A DNA stretch of 64,000 nucleotides from Azorhizobium oxalatiphilum (GCF_014635325.1 NZ_BMCT01000007.1:124001-188000); one strand, 5' to 3'. Counted from the first letter of the stretch, positions 16,249 to 25,775 are shown. Notes: a model not told the origin generated them from the sequence alone. Translations and numbers: made by a program.

Positions 16249-17478
16249 ATGCTGGGCCCTGCGTGCCCGGTGGCGTTCGTCCTTCCTTCACGGGATCCGC
16301 GCACCGTGCTGCCTGACCTTGCCGATATCGGGACCGATCCCGCCGCCACGCGCGTGGTGGTGGCCATGTCGGGCGGGGTGGATTCGTCCGTGGTCGCCGG
16401 GCTGCTGGCCCGCGCCGGCTTCGACGTGGTGGGCGTCACGCTCCAGCTTTACGATCAGGGCGAGATGGCCCGCCGCAAGGGCGCCTGCTGCGCGGGCCAG
16501 GACATCTACGACGCCCGCGACGTGGCGGAGCGCCTCGGCATTCCCCATTACGTGCTCGATTATGAAAGCCGCTTCCGCGAGGAAGTCATCGCGCGCTTCG
16601 CCGACAGCTATGCCGCCGGCTTCACCCCCATTCCCTGCGTGGACTGCAATCGCACGGTGAAATTCCGTGATTTGCTCGCCACCGCGCAGGATCTGGGCGC
16701 CTCGGTCCTCGCCACCGGCCATTATGTGGCGAGCCGTCCTCTGGCCGATGGCCGGCGCGGCCTGTTCCGCGCCGCCGAGGAGCAGAAGGACCAGTCCTAT
16801 TTCCTCTATGCCACCACCGGCGCGCAGATCGACATGCTGCGCTTCCCGCTGGGCGGCATGAAGAAGAGCGATGTGCGCGCGCTGGCCGTGGAGCTTGGCC
16901 TGCCGGTGGCGGACAAGCCGGATTCGCAGGACATCTGCTTCGTGCCCGATGGCGATTATGCCGGCGTGGTGGAGCGCCTGCGCCCCGAAGCCGGGGAAGC
17001 CGGCGACATCGTGCATCTGGACGGGCGCGTGCTCGGCCGCCATCGCGGCGTGATGCACTACACCATCGGCCAGCGGAAGGGGCTGGGCATCTCCACCCCC
17101 GAGCCGCTCTATGTGATTGCCATCGACGCCGCCCGGCGCGAGGTCAAGGTCGGCCCGCGCGAGGCGCTGGCGGTGCGCGCCATTCGCCTCGTGGACATCA
17201 ACTGGCTGGGCGATGTGCCGCTGAGCCGGGCCTGCGCCGAGGGGCTCGAGGTGTTCGTGAAGGTGCGCTCCACCCGCTCGCCCACGCCGGCGCGGCTGGG
17301 CAGGGACCCTTCCGGCGCGCCGGTGGTTGAGCTTCTGGCAGGTGAGGAAGGCGTTGCGCCGGGACAGGCCTGCGTGTTCTACGATGCGGCGGACGGCCCG
17401 GCGCGGCTGCTCGGTGGTGGCACCATCGTGCGGGCCGAGCGCATGGCCAGTCATCTGGCTGCCGTCGAAGTGGCATAA
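16249..17478 (+). CDS. mnmA: tRNA-specific 2-thiouridylase MnmA
   Basis: The product is up to 409 residues. It has the PP-loop [14 protein letters not shown] (about 41-54), the catalytic cysteine in [11 protein letters not shown], and the second cysteine in [11 protein letters not shown], which form the persulfide/disulfide pair; the C-terminal domain includes [19 protein letters not shown]. It thiolates uridine 34 of tRNA for Lys, Glu and Gln with ATP and sulfur passed from IscS. A GTG at 16306 ([12 protein letters not shown]) would give a 390-residue protein nearer to the family length and is an alternative start. It is transcribed alone; pmtA follows 226 bases later. Confidence 0.96.
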   Translation: MLGPACPVAFVLPSRDPRTVLPDLADIGTDPAATRVVVAMSGGVDSSVVAGLLARAGFDVVGVTLQLYDQGEMARRKGACCAGQDIYDARDVAERLGIPHYVLDYESRFREEVIARFADSYAAGFTPIPCVDCNRTVKFRDLLATAQDLGASVLATGHYVASRPLADGRRGLFRAAEEQKDQSYFLYATTGAQIDMLRFPLGGMKKSDVRALAVELGLPVADKPDSQDICFVPDGDYAGVVERLRPEAGEAGDIVHLDGRVLGRHRGVMHYTIGQRKGLGISTPEPLYVIAIDAARREVKVGPREALAVRAIRLVDINWLGDVPLSRACAEGLEVFVKVRSTRSPTPARLGRDPSGAPVVELLAGEEGVAPGQACVFYDAADGPARLLGGGTIVRAERMASHLAAVEVA

Positions 17479-17704
17479 TCCGGTTGTAAGCGCTTGCGCG
17501 AATCGCGCACACGGCTTGACCGGGGACGGATTGGGCCCGCCGGCACGGCGGGAAAGTGGGCCGGGTGAGGGTTTGGGCGGAAGACCGCCTGAGGCCGACG
17601 CCCGACGGGATATGGGTCTGGGAGCGGTGCGCGGGGGCGCGGCCGCCGATCGGCCCGGAGCGGAAGGCGCGGCCGTGATGGCCATCGCAGGCCGCAGCTG
17701 AAGG

Positions 17705-18358
17705 ATGGCGCGGGAAATGGCGGTCCAGTACGATCTCAAAGAGCAGAAGCGGGCCTATGCCAAATGGGCGCCCGTTTATGACGCGGTCTATGTGAAGCTG
17801 CTCGCTGACGCCCAGCGCAAGGCAGCCCATGCCGCTGCCTCCTGCGGCCCCAACATCCTTGAGGTGGGCGTGGGCACCGGGCTCGTGCTGCCCTATTACC
17901 CCGCGCACTGTCATGTGACGGGCATCGACCTCTCCTTCGACATGCTGAAGAAGGCGGTGGAGAAGAAGACCGAGCGCCGCCTGCGGCAGGTCGGCCTGCT
18001 GGCCTCCATGGACGCCTGCGCGCTCGGCTTCGCCGACGCCTCCTTCGATGCCATCACGGTGCCCTTCGTGATCACGCTGGTGCCGGATCCGGAAGGCGCG
18101 CTGGACGAGATGCGCCGGGTGCTGAAGCCGGGCGGCGAGATCATCATCGCCTCCAAGCTCGGCGCCGATGCCGGCCCCGCCATGCATGTGGAGAGCATGC
18201 TGGCGCCGCTGGTGAAGAAGGTGGGCTGGAGCATCGCCTTCAAGGCCAGCCGCCTGTCCAACTGGGCGGCGACCCATCCCGACATGAAGGTGATGGACAT
18301 CTCGCCGGTCTTCCCCGCCGGTTTCTTCAAGATGGCCCGCATCAAGAAGGCCCGCTGA
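17705..18358 (+). CDS. pmtA: Phosphatidylethanolamine N-methyltransferase, PmtA type
   Basis: The product has 217 residues. The N-terminal AYAKWAPVYDAVYVKLL leads to the SAM-binding motif NILEVGVGTGLVLPYYP (about 49-65), the acidic VTGIDLSFDMLKKA, and a class I methyltransferase fold; the C-terminus is basic (FKMARIKKAR). This pattern is the Rhodobacter/Rhizobium PmtA type, which converts phosphatidylethanolamine to phosphatidylcholine at the inner membrane using SAM. The KLGADAGPAMHVESMLAPL segment is typical. ATG 17717 (MAVQYDLKEQ) is an alternative start, since AAGGA at 17701 overlaps the first ATG. Other small-molecule methyltransferases cannot be ruled out. Confidence 0.85.
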   Translation: MAREMAVQYDLKEQKRAYAKWAPVYDAVYVKLLADAQRKAAHAAASCGPNILEVGVGTGLVLPYYPAHCHVTGIDLSFDMLKKAVEKKTERRLRQVGLLASMDACALGFADASFDAITVPFVITLVPDPEGALDEMRRVLKPGGEIIIASKLGADAGPAMHVESMLAPLVKKVGWSIAFKASRLSNWAATHPDMKVMDISPVFPAGFFKMARIKKAR

Positions 18359-18411
18359 GGGGCTTTCCGACCGGTTTTGTGCGCGCCAGCTATGGCTGGG
18401 CGCGACATACC

Positions 18412-18447
18412 CCCTCTCCCGCTTGCGGGGGAGGGTTGGGGAGGGGG
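18412..18447. repeat. CTCTCCCGC-type palindromic repeat
   Basis: CCCTCTCCCGCTTGCGGG with a following GGAGGG forms a strong stem, then GTTGGGGAGGGGG. The same element appears as an inverted pair at 35595-35629 and 35691-35727 and in degenerate form near 15280-15310. It lies between the convergent ends of pmtA and the indolepyruvate oxidoreductase gene and may help end both transcripts. Confidence 0.75.
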
Positions 18448-18514
18448 AAGGGCGCGCCGGATGACCTGAACGGTCGCCGGGAACGATACCGAACCCTCTC
18501 CCGTCAACCGCCCC

Positions 18515-21500
18515 CTATTCCGCCGCCTGTGCCGGCGCGATGGGCGGGGTGCGGAAGGTGGCGAGAAGCGCCGCCTCTTCCGCCTTCGCCGCCGCCAGAT
18601 GGCGTTCCTTCACATGCCCATAGCCCCGGATCTTCTCCGGGATGGACGCAATGGCCACCGCCGTGGCGTGGGTGTCGCGGCTGAGCCCCTCCAGCAGCTC
18701 GGCCAAAGTGCGCTCATAGTCGCGGATCAGCGCACGCTCGGTCCGGCGCTCGTGGCTGTAGCCGAAGATGTCGAACGGCGTACCGCGCAGCCCCTTCAGC
18801 TTCGCCAGATGGCCGAAGGCCTTCATCATCCACGGGCCGAAGCGGATCTTGCGCGGCTCACCCGTATTGGGGTCCAGCCTGGCGAACAAAGGCGGGGCGA
18901 GGTGGAACTCGTACCTGAGCTCGCCCTCGAAGGCGGCATCCACCTGTCGCTGGAAGGCGCCGTCCGCGAACAGCCGCGCCACCTCATACTCGTCCTTATA
19001 GGCCATGAGCTTGTAAGCGTAGCGCGCCACCGCTTCCGTCAGTCCCGTGCGGCCCGGCGCGCGCGCGGCTTCCGCCGCCGCCACCTTGTCCACCAGCCCC
19101 CGATAGCGGGCCGCATAACGGGCGCTCTGATAGGCGGTGAGCGAGGCCACGCGCCGCGCGATCACCTCATCCAGCGTCTCCGAGAGCCGGCGGGCGTCGC
19201 TCGTGCCCTGCTTCGGCACCAGAAGGGTGGCCATGGCTTCGGGATCATGGGCGGCGCGGCGGCCCCATTCAAAGGCCGCCTTGTTCATCTCCACCGCCTC
19301 GCCATTCAGCTCGATGGCCTTCAGGATCGCCTCGGCCGAGAGCGGCAGGCCGCCGAACTGATAGGCATAGCCCACCAGAAAGATGTTCTGCGGCAGTGAG
19401 TTGCCGAAGAGCGCCGTGGCAAGCCGCGTGGCCTCGATGAAATGGGTGCGCTCCGCCCCCACCGTGCCGGCGATGGTGCGCTTCAGGCGCTCCGTGGGTA
19501 GCGAATAGTCGGCGTTGCGGGTGAAGTCGCCGGGCAGCACCTCGTGGGTGTTCAGCACCACAAGCGTCGCGCCGGGCTTGACCGCCGCCAGCACCTTCTT
19601 GGTGCCGGCCACCACCAGATCGCCGCCAAGCACCAGATCGGCGCCGCGCGCGGGCACGCGGATGGCGGCGATGTCCTCCGGCCGCTCGGCAAGGCGGATG
19701 TGGCTGTAGACCGCGCCGCCCTTCTGGGCGAGGCCGGCCATGTCGATCATGCCGCAGGCCTTGCCTTCCAGATGTGCCGCCATGCCGAGGATCGCCCCGA
19801 TGGTGACGATGCCGGTGCCGCCCACCCCGGTCACGATCACCCCATAGGTGCCGTGGATCTCAGGATGGCCGGGCTCGGGCAGATCGGGCAATGCGCCCAT
19901 CCCCGCTGCCGCGCCTTCCGCCTTGCGGGGCTTGGCGCCATGCACGGTGACGAAGGAGGGGCAGAAGCCGTTGACGCAGGAAAAGTCCTTGTTGCACGAG
20001 GACTGATCGATCTCGCGCTTGCGGCCCCACTCCGTCTCCAGCGGCTGCACGGAGACGCAATTGGACTTCACCCCGCAATCGCCGCAGCCCTCGCAGACGC
20101 GCTCGTTGATGATCACCCGCTTGTCGGGATCGGGATAGGCCCCCCGCTTCCTGCGGCGGCGCTTCTCCGAGGCGCAGGTCTGGTCATAGATCAGCACCGT
20201 GCAGCCGGGGATCTCGGCCAGCTCGCGCTGGATATGGTCCAGCTCGTCGCGATGGTGGATGGTCATGCCCGCCGGCCAGTTGATGCCGGCGGCGTATTTA
20301 CCGGGCTCGTCCGTCACCAGCACGAGGCGGGCGATGCCTTCCGCCGCCACCTGCCGGGCGAGCACCGGCACGGTGAGGTCGCCCTCATGGTGCTGGCCGC
20401 CGGTCATGGCGACAGCGTCGTTGAACAGGATCTTGTAGGTGATGTTCACCTTGGCCGCGACGGCGGCGCGCAGGGCAAGATAGCCCGAATGATTATAGGT
20501 GCCGTCGCCCAGATTCTGGAACAGATGCGGGCGTTTGGAGAAGCGGGACTCGCCGATCCAGTTGGCGCCCTCGCCGCCCATCTGGGTGAAGCCCACCGTG
20601 TCGCGGTCCATCCACTGCACCATGTAGTGGCAGCCGATGCCGGCGGAGCCGCGCATGCCCTCGGGCACGCGGGTGGAGGTGTTGTGCGGGCAGCCGGAGC
20701 AGAAATAGGGGATGCGGGTCGCCACGTCCGAGGTGGCGGCGAGCACCCGCTGCGCCTCCTCCAGCTCCGCCACGCGCGCCGCGATGTCGGGGATGTCGCC
20801 ATAGGCGAGGATGCGCCGGCCGAGCTGGATGGCGATGTCGTTGGGGTCCAGCGCGCCCTTCACCGGGAAGAGCCAGCGGCCCTCCTCGTCCTTCTTGCCG
20901 ATGCACACCGGCTGGTTGGCGGTGCCGTACAGCTCCTCGCGCACCTGCACCTCGATGAGCGAGCGCTTTTCCTCCACCACCATGATGAGGTCGAGGCCGC
21001 GCGCGAACTCCTTCAGCCCCTGCGTCTCGATGGGCCAGGGGCAGGCCAGCTTCCAGATGCGCAGGCCGAGATCGTTGGCGCGCACCTCGTCGATGCCCAA
21101 CTCGTCCAGCGCGAGGCGCAGGTCGAGATAGCTCTTGCCCACGGTGGCGATGCCGATGCGCGGGCGCGCGCCGCCGGAAGTGATGAAGCGGTTGAGCTTC
21201 TGCGCGCGCAGGAAGGCGAGCACGGCATCGCGCTTGTATTCCTGAAGCCGCTCCTCCTGCGCGATGGGCGTATCCACGAGGCGGATGTTGAGCCCGCCCT
21301 CAGGAAAGCGGAAATCGGTGACGGGGGCGAGCCGCACCCGGTCCAGCCGCCCGTCCACCACGCCGGTGGATTCGATGGTGTCCTTCACCGCCTTGAGGCC
21401 GACCCATGTGCCGGCAAAGCGGGAGAGCGCCCAGCCATAGAGGCCGTAATCGAGGATTTCCTGCACGCCCGCCGGGTTCAGCACCGGGATCATCACGTCC

Positions 21501-22003
21501 ACGAAATGGAATTCGCTCTGATGGGCGGTGGTGGAGCTTTCGCAGGTGTGGTCGTCGCCCATCAGGGCCAGCACGCCGCCATGCCTGGAGGTGCCGGCAT
21601 TGTTGGCATGGCGGAACACATCGCCGGAGCGGTCCACGCCCGGCCCCTTGCCGTACCAGAGGCCGAACACGCCATCATATCTGCCCTCGCCGCGCAGTTC
21701 CGCCTGCTGGGAGCCCCAGAGCGCGGTCGCGGCCAGATCCTCATTGAGGCCGGGCTGGAAGAAGATGTCATTGGCGTTGAGCAGCTTTTGCGCCTGCCCG
21801 AACTGGAGGTCGAGCCCGCCCAGCGGCGAGCCGCGATAACCGGAGACGTAGCCGCCGGTGTTGAGCCCGGCGCGGCGATCCCGCTCCTTCTGCATGAGGG
21901 CGAGACGGACCAGCGCCTGCGTGCCCGAGACGAACACGCGCTCCTGCGCGAGGTCGTATTTGTCCTTCAAGGAAACCTGAGCAAGACCCTTGCCGACACC
22001 CAT
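18515..22003 (-). CDS. Indolepyruvate ferredoxin oxidoreductase, fused single chain
   Basis: The product has 1162 residues, the size of alphaproteobacterial one-piece enzymes with both the IorA- and IorB-like parts. The order is an N-terminal pyruvate-oxidoreductase-like domain (VSGYRGSPLGGLD), a ThDP-binding domain (GIGCHYMVQWMDRDT, GEGANWIGESRF, GDGTYNHSGYLAL), a cysteine-rich segment for iron-sulfur clusters (CEGCGDCGVKSNC, CNKDFSCVNGFCP), then the gamma domain (GVIVTGVGGTGIVTIG) and a C-terminal DUF6537-like part. It oxidatively decarboxylates aryl 2-oxo acids from aromatic amino acids to acyl-CoA with ferredoxin reduction. ATG 22001-22003 has GGAGGA eight bases upstream. No Lrp regulator or partner lies beside it. 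Confidence 0.95.
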   Translation of the reverse strand: MGVGKGLAQVSLKDKYDLAQERVFVSGTQALVRLALMQKERDRRAGLNTGGYVSGYRGSPLGGLDLQFGQAQKLLNANDIFFQPGLNEDLAATALWGSQQAELRGEGRYDGVFGLWYGKGPGVDRSGDVFRHANNAGTSRHGGVLALMGDDHTCESSTTAHQSEFHFVDVMIPVLNPAGVQEILDYGLYGWALSRFAGTWVGLKAVKDTIESTGVVDGRLDRVRLAPVTDFRFPEGGLNIRLVDTPIAQEERLQEYKRDAVLAFLRAQKLNRFITSGGARPRIGIATVGKSYLDLRLALDELGIDEVRANDLGLRIWKLACPWPIETQGLKEFARGLDLIMVVEEKRSLIEVQVREELYGTANQPVCIGKKDEEGRWLFPVKGALDPNDIAIQLGRRILAYGDIPDIAARVAELEEAQRVLAATSDVATRIPYFCSGCPHNTSTRVPEGMRGSAGIGCHYMVQWMDRDTVGFTQMGGEGANWIGESRFSKRPHLFQNLGDGTYNHSGYLALRAAVAAKVNITYKILFNDAVAMTGGQHHEGDLTVPVLARQVAAEGIARLVLVTDEPGKYAAGINWPAGMTIHHRDELDHIQRELAEIPGCTVLIYDQTCASEKRRRRKRGAYPDPDKRVIINERVCEGCGDCGVKSNCVSVQPLETEWGRKREIDQSSCNKDFSCVNGFCPSFVTVHGAKPRKAEGAAAGMGALPDLPEPGHPEIHGTYGVIVTGVGGTGIVTIGAILGMAAHLEGKACGMIDMAGLAQKGGAVYSHIRLAERPEDIAAIRVPARGADLVLGGDLVVAGTKKVLAAVKPGATLVVLNTHEVLPGDFTRNADYSLPTERLKRTIAGTVGAERTHFIEATRLATALFGNSLPQNIFLVGYAYQFGGLPLSAEAILKAIELNGEAVEMNKAAFEWGRRAAHDPEAMATLLVPKQGTSDARRLSETLDEVIARRVASLTAYQSARYAARYRGLVDKVAAAEAARAPGRTGLTEAVARYAYKLMAYKDEYEVARLFADGAFQRQVDAAFEGELRYEFHLAPPLFARLDPNTGEPRKIRFGPWMMKAFGHLAKLKGLRGTPFDIFGYSHERRTERALIRDYERTLAELLEGLSRDTHATAVAIASIPEKIRGYGHVKERHLAAAKAEEAALLATFRTPPIAPAQAAE

Positions 22004-22320
22004 GACGCGCGTCCTCCGGATCGTCTGTCCTGCCCTCCCGGGCGGGAGAGGGCGGGCGGTCTTGTTCCGAAAGGCGAAACCTGCCGGCCTTGTGCCGCCA
22101 GATCGCGCTTCGGTGCCGCATTGACTTCAAGATCAGGCTGACACGGGTGGTTCCCCGCGGCAATTTCGTTGTTTGGAAGCGTTATGAAAGGAAGTTGCCG
22201 CAAAAGCGGGCCTGACGCATTTTGGCGCAATGCACGCGGAAAGTGTGCGGCGCAATGCGACGGAGAACCGCCCTTGGGCGGCGAGGTGGAAGGAAGGTCC
22301 GCCCGAAAGCATCCAAATTG

Positions 22321-22417
22321 ATACCCGATTGCGTATAAATTACGAATATCCGCGCTCGCGTATATCGCGTTTTCATACGTGGGCGCGTATATTGTAACTT
22401 AATACGCTCACGCGTAT
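22321..22417. promoter_or_regulatory. hipBA operator array: four dyads at exact 27-bp spacing
   Basis: Sites of the form ATACG-N6-CGTAT start at 22321, 22348, 22375 and 22402. The last two are perfect; the first reads ATACC and the second ATCCG in the left half, while all four right halves are CGTAT. Each start is exactly 27 bases after the previous one. The last dyad ends 24 bases before the hipB start, so the sites should cover the promoter and be bound by HipB for autorepression. The region is clearly AT-richer than its surroundings. Confidence 0.8.
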
Positions 22418-22441
22418 ATTCTCCGCCCAGGAGAAGCCCTG

Positions 22442-22693
22442 ATGGACCAGATCGCACGCACCGAGAAGCAACTGGGGGCCATTCTGCGCCGCGCGCGCAA
22501 ACAGGCCGGGCTGACGCAGGGCGGGCTGGGGGAGCGTATCCATCTGCGGCAGGGCACGGTGTCGCGGCTGGAGGCCGGGGCGCCCGCGCTCCAGTTGCGC
22601 ACGCTCATGGCGGCGCTGTCCGCCCTCGATCTCGAACTGGTGGTGCGCCCCCGCAGCAAGGCCGATCCCGCCGACATCGAAGACCTGTTCTGA
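22442..22693 (+). CDS. hipB: HipB-like antitoxin, XRE helix-turn-helix
   Basis: The product has 83 residues, close to E. coli HipB (88). The helix-turn-helix covers about residues 10-65: LGAILRRARKQAGLTQGGLG, with LRQGTVSRLEAG as the recognition part. The C-terminal ADPADIEDLF is the kind of tail that contacts HipA. AGGAG lies just before the ATG. Its stop overlaps the hipA start by one base (TGATG), indicating translational coupling. It should neutralise HipA and repress the operon by binding the four dyads upstream. Confidence 0.92.
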   Translation: MDQIARTEKQLGAILRRARKQAGLTQGGLGERIHLRQGTVSRLEAGAPALQLRTLMAALSALDLELVVRPRSKADPADIEDLF

Positions 22694-24000
22694 TGGCGCG
22701 CCGTCCGGCCCATGTGCCGCTCGACGTTTTCCTGAATAGCCGCCTTGTGGGTGTGCTGCGACGCTCATCGACGGGGGCGATAGATTTTGTTTACGCGACG
22801 GAGTGGCTGGATTGGGAAAGCACCTTCCCGATCTCGCTGTCTCTCCCCTTGCGCGAAGCCCGCTATGTGGGTGAGGCGGTGGGCAATGTTTTCGAGAACC
22901 TCCTGCCCGACAGCGTTTCCATCCGCAGACAGGTAGCGGAGCGTGTGGGTGCCGGCGGCACGGACGCTTATTCCCTACTTGCGGCTCTGGGGCATGATTG
23001 CGTCGGTGCGCTGCAGTTCCTGCCGGAGGGCGTGGAAGTTGGTCCGGCCGGCACCACGGAAGGTCAGCCTATCGGAGAGGATGAGATTGCGCGGATCATC
23101 GCCAATCTCGCGCGGGCTCCCCTCGGCATGGGTGCGGATACAGCGTTCCGGATCTCGATCGCCGGAGCGCAAGAGAAGACCGCTCTGCTGTGCAAGAATG
23201 GCAGTTGGTTCAAGCCGACGGGTACCGCCGCCACCACCCACATCCTGAAACCCCAGATCGGCATGCTGCCAGGGGGCGTTGATCTGTCGAACAGCGTGGA
23301 GAATGAGTATCTCTGCCTGAAGCTGCTCGGCGCGCTCGGGGTGCCGGTGGCAGAGGCCGGGATGACGACGTTCGGCGGGCGGCGGACACTGGTGGTGGAG
23401 CGGTTCGACCGCCTCTGGGCCCGCGACGGCCGTCTGCTGCGCCTGCCGCAGGAGGACATGTGTCAGGCGCTCTCCGTGCCACCGTCGCTAAAGTACCAGT
23501 CCGAGGGTGGGCCGGGCATCGTCGATATCCTCCGGCTGCTTCAGGGTAGCGATACACCGGAGGCGGATATCGCCACCGTCATGCGGGCGCAGATCCTGTT
23601 CTGGATGCTGGGCGCCACGGATGGTCACGCGAAGAATTTCAGTCTCGCCCTTGGCCCCGGTGGCCGGTTTCACCTGACGCCGCTCTATGACGTGCTGAGT
23701 GCCCAGCCCAGCTTCGATGCCGATCTCATCCCGCGTCGTGACTTCAGGTTGGCGATGTCCGTCGGCACCCGGGGCCGCTACCGCGTGGATGACATCGTTC
23801 CGCGTCATTTCCTGCAGACGGCGGCCGCAGCAGGCATTGGCGAACCTTTGGTACGGGTGATCTTCGCTGACCTCGCGCAAACCGCCGAGGCACGCGCCGA
23901 TGCGGTCTTCTCGACCTTGCCGCCCAGCTTTCCGGAGGAACTGGTCGCATCCCTCCGTGCAGCCATTGCACGGCGAGCCCGGATTCTGGCGGACGCCTAG
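22693..24000 (+). CDS. hipA: HipA-like serine/threonine kinase toxin
   Basis: The product has 435 residues, the full HipA length. The N-terminal couple_hipA domain runs to about residue 105 (VFLNSRLVGVLRR, FPISLSLPL, FENLLPD). The kinase part has FRISIAGAQEKTALL with the regulatory autophosphorylation serine, THILKPQIG for nucleotide, and FWMLGATDGHAKNFSL with the catalytic Asp, then LYDVLSA. All key residues appear intact. By family knowledge it phosphorylates glutamyl-tRNA synthetase and induces growth arrest or persistence. Codon use is somewhat less GC-biased than in the neighbours, consistent with horizontal acquisition. Its last bases overlap the end of the convergent serine hydrolase gene. 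Confidence 0.94.
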   Translation: MARRPAHVPLDVFLNSRLVGVLRRSSTGAIDFVYATEWLDWESTFPISLSLPLREARYVGEAVGNVFENLLPDSVSIRRQVAERVGAGGTDAYSLLAALGHDCVGALQFLPEGVEVGPAGTTEGQPIGEDEIARIIANLARAPLGMGADTAFRISIAGAQEKTALLCKNGSWFKPTGTAATTHILKPQIGMLPGGVDLSNSVENEYLCLKLLGALGVPVAEAGMTTFGGRRTLVVERFDRLWARDGRLLRLPQEDMCQALSVPPSLKYQSEGGPGIVDILRLLQGSDTPEADIATVMRAQILFWMLGATDGHAKNFSLALGPGGRFHLTPLYDVLSAQPSFDADLIPRRDFRLAMSVGTRGRYRVDDIVPRHFLQTAAAAGIGEPLVRVIFADLAQTAEARADAVFSTLPPSFPEELVASLRAAIARRARILADA

Positions 24001-25133
24001 CCCACCGCCGCCATCAGCCGGTCGATGAAGGCGTCGAGCGCGCTCTTGTCGATCCAGCGCAGCACCGCCACCACATCCAGCGAGGGCGCGCACCAGATCA
24101 CGTTCACGCCAGCGCCCAGCGCGAAGAAGGCGTCCGCCGGCACATGGGGCCGATGGGCCGCGCCCGCATTCAACCACCACAGATAGCCGTAATTGCCGAG
24201 CGTGGGCGAAGGCGTGGTCATCTCGGCCACGTAGGCGGGGGAGAGCACCTGCTGCGCGCCCCACGCGCCGCCCCGTGCCGCCATCAGGCCGACGCGGGCA
24301 TGGTCCTGCGCGCTGATGAACAGCCCGCCGCCCCAATGCCCGCCGCCGGGCACGGACTGGATGCGCTGGCCGTCCATCTCCACGAAGCTGTTGCTGTAGC
24401 CCTGCCATTCCCAGCCGGTGGACGCGCCGATGGGGTCCATCACACGCTCGCGCAGCACGTCGGGGAGCGGGCGGCGGAACAGGGAGAGCAGGCAGTAGGA
24501 GAGCAGGTTCACCCGCACGTCGTTATATTCATAGAAGCTGCCGGGCGTCTTCAATTCGCGACGCTCGCCCTTGCGGCTGTTGTCGGCGCCGGGGCCGATC
24601 TGGCGGTTGTGGTCCACCTGATCGGATTTTTCGAAGATCGTCCCGTCCCACTCGCTCGACTGCTGCAACAGCTGCCGCCAGGTGATCTGCGCATTGTGCG
24701 CGCTCTCGAAATAGGGGCCGGGCACCGAGGCGCCCACCGGGGCGTCCATGTCCGGGATCAGCCCATCCGCCTGCGCGATGCCGGCGAGGATGGAGAGATA
24801 GCTCTTGGCGATGGAGAAGGTCATGTCGGCGCGCGCCGTGTCGCCCCATTCGGCGGCGATGCGCCCGCCCTTCAGGATCAGCCCCGCCGGGCCGCCGCGC
24901 TCCCGCACCGGGCCGACGATGGCGCTCCACGGGCCTTTCTCGTTCCACTCCACGAGGCCCACATACTTGCCGTCCGGATAATAGAGGCTGCGCGGCCACT
25001 GGCTCTCATGGCCCTTGGCGAAGGCGATGGCGGCGTCGAGGCTTTGCGCGTTGAAGCCGGCGGCCTCCGGGGCGATGTGCTCCCACTGGGCGAAATCGGA
25101 CGGCGGGACATAGGCAGGGCTGGTCTGCGTCAC
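23997..25133 (-). CDS. Beta-lactamase-fold serine hydrolase (class C-like)
   Basis: The product has 378 residues from a GTG at 25131-25133, with AGAGG about eight bases upstream. The SxxK motif appears as FSIAKSYLSI (about residue 108), the Tyr-x-Asn motif as YEYNDVRVN (about 205), and a C-terminal HWGGGLFIS-like region supplies the third motif area. No signal peptide is visible, so it is probably a cytoplasmic esterase or peptidase of the serine hydrolase (beta-lactamase-related) family rather than a resistance enzyme. The substrate is unknown. It converges with hipA, the two stop codons overlapping. Confidence 0.88.
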   Translation of the reverse strand: MTQTSPAYVPPSDFAQWEHIAPEAAGFNAQSLDAAIAFAKGHESQWPRSLYYPDGKYVGLVEWNEKGPWSAIVGPVRERGGPAGLILKGGRIAAEWGDTARADMTFSIAKSYLSILAGIAQADGLIPDMDAPVGASVPGPYFESAHNAQITWRQLLQQSSEWDGTIFEKSDQVDHNRQIGPGADNSRKGERRELKTPGSFYEYNDVRVNLLSYCLLSLFRRPLPDVLRERVMDPIGASTGWEWQGYSNSFVEMDGQRIQSVPGGGHWGGGLFISAQDHARVGLMAARGGAWGAQQVLSPAYVAEMTTPSPTLGNYGYLWWLNAGAAHRPHVPADAFFALGAGVNVIWCAPSLDVVAVLRWIDKSALDAFIDRLMAAVG

Positions 25134-25387
25134 GGCGGGGCCTCTTGCTGCGGGCGTGCGACCGGTGCCGGAACGGCAGGCGCGGGGAGCGCCCGGTCAT
25201 CTGGAAGGACGTGCAGCTTGGCAGGCGGGCAGTGGCGGCCGCAAGCCCAGACATCAGGCAATGTTGCGCCCGGTCTGCCCTTTGTCCTGCCCTCCCGCTT
25301 GCGTGCAGGGCCATCGCACATGGAGGCCGCGCGCTTCTGCGAAGCTCGTGTTTTGTGGTGTCGAGGGAGGTCTCTGCCATAGAACAA

Positions 25388-25497
25388 CGTCATCCCCGGA
25401 CTTGATCCGGGGATCCACGTCGGGCCGACAGTGCAGACCTCCGAAGGCTGTTCCGAGCGGGGCCACGTGGATCCCCGGATCAAGTCCGGGGATGACG
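25388..25497. repeat. Paired 33-bp palindromic intergenic repeat, copy 3
   Basis: Units at 25388-25420 and 25465-25497 are perfect inverted copies of each other across all 33 bases, separated by 44 bases. Each contains CCCCGGACTTGATCCGGGG. It is the most perfect of the three copies in the window. Confidence 0.88.
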
Positions 25498-25650
25498 ACC
25501 TACTGTTGGGGCAGTGGTCCTTTGCAATGGCGCAGAGGCAGAGTTTGCAGATGGGATCCCCCTGTCCGCAAGCGGGAGAGACAGCCTGCCGGGTCCGGGC
25601 TGGAGGTTCCCGTAATGGAGCCGCGAGGCTGTTGTCAGCGCGCCGGAAAA

Positions 25651-25704
25651 GCCATCCTTCGCCGAAAACCGGAAACATCCGACTTCGGTGCTTGAGAGGA
25701 TGGC
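25651..25704. other. Long hairpin in intergenic region
   Basis: GCCATCC (25651-25657) pairs with GGATGGC (25698-25704), and inside it CGCCGAA (25660-25666) pairs with TTCGGTG (25684-25690) allowing one G-T pair. The loop is about 17 bases. It may be part of a small RNA ended by the terminator 50 bases downstream on the plus strand. Confidence 0.4.
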
Positions 25705-25751
25705 GAGGGGTCACTGGCGGAAGGCGGAGAAGCGATGCCACTGAACGAGAA

Positions 25752-25775
25752 AACCCCCGCCTTGGCAGGGGTTTT
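25752..25775. terminator. Bidirectional intrinsic terminator
   Basis: AAAACCCC and GGGGTTTT flank an inner CGCCTTGGCA, giving a strong stem with a T run after it on the plus strand and, reading the other way, an equivalent run on the minus strand. It can end a plus-strand small transcript and the minus-strand transcript of the HAD gene. Confidence 0.75.

Noticed and set aside
18515..22003. Frameshifted or fused pair of separate iorA and iorB genes
   Set aside because: The single 1162-residue frame is uninterrupted, and one-piece enzymes of this size are normal in alphaproteobacteria.
19544..22141. An 865-codon open frame antisense to the indolepyruvate oxidoreductase gene
   Set aside because: The translation is low-complexity Ala/His/Gly/Arg without domains, and the opposite strand encodes a complete known enzyme.
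22321..22428. CRISPR array
   Set aside because: There are four repeats of 27-bp period, but the conserved part is a dyad of 16 bases and the rest is too short for spacers; the position before hipB fits operators.
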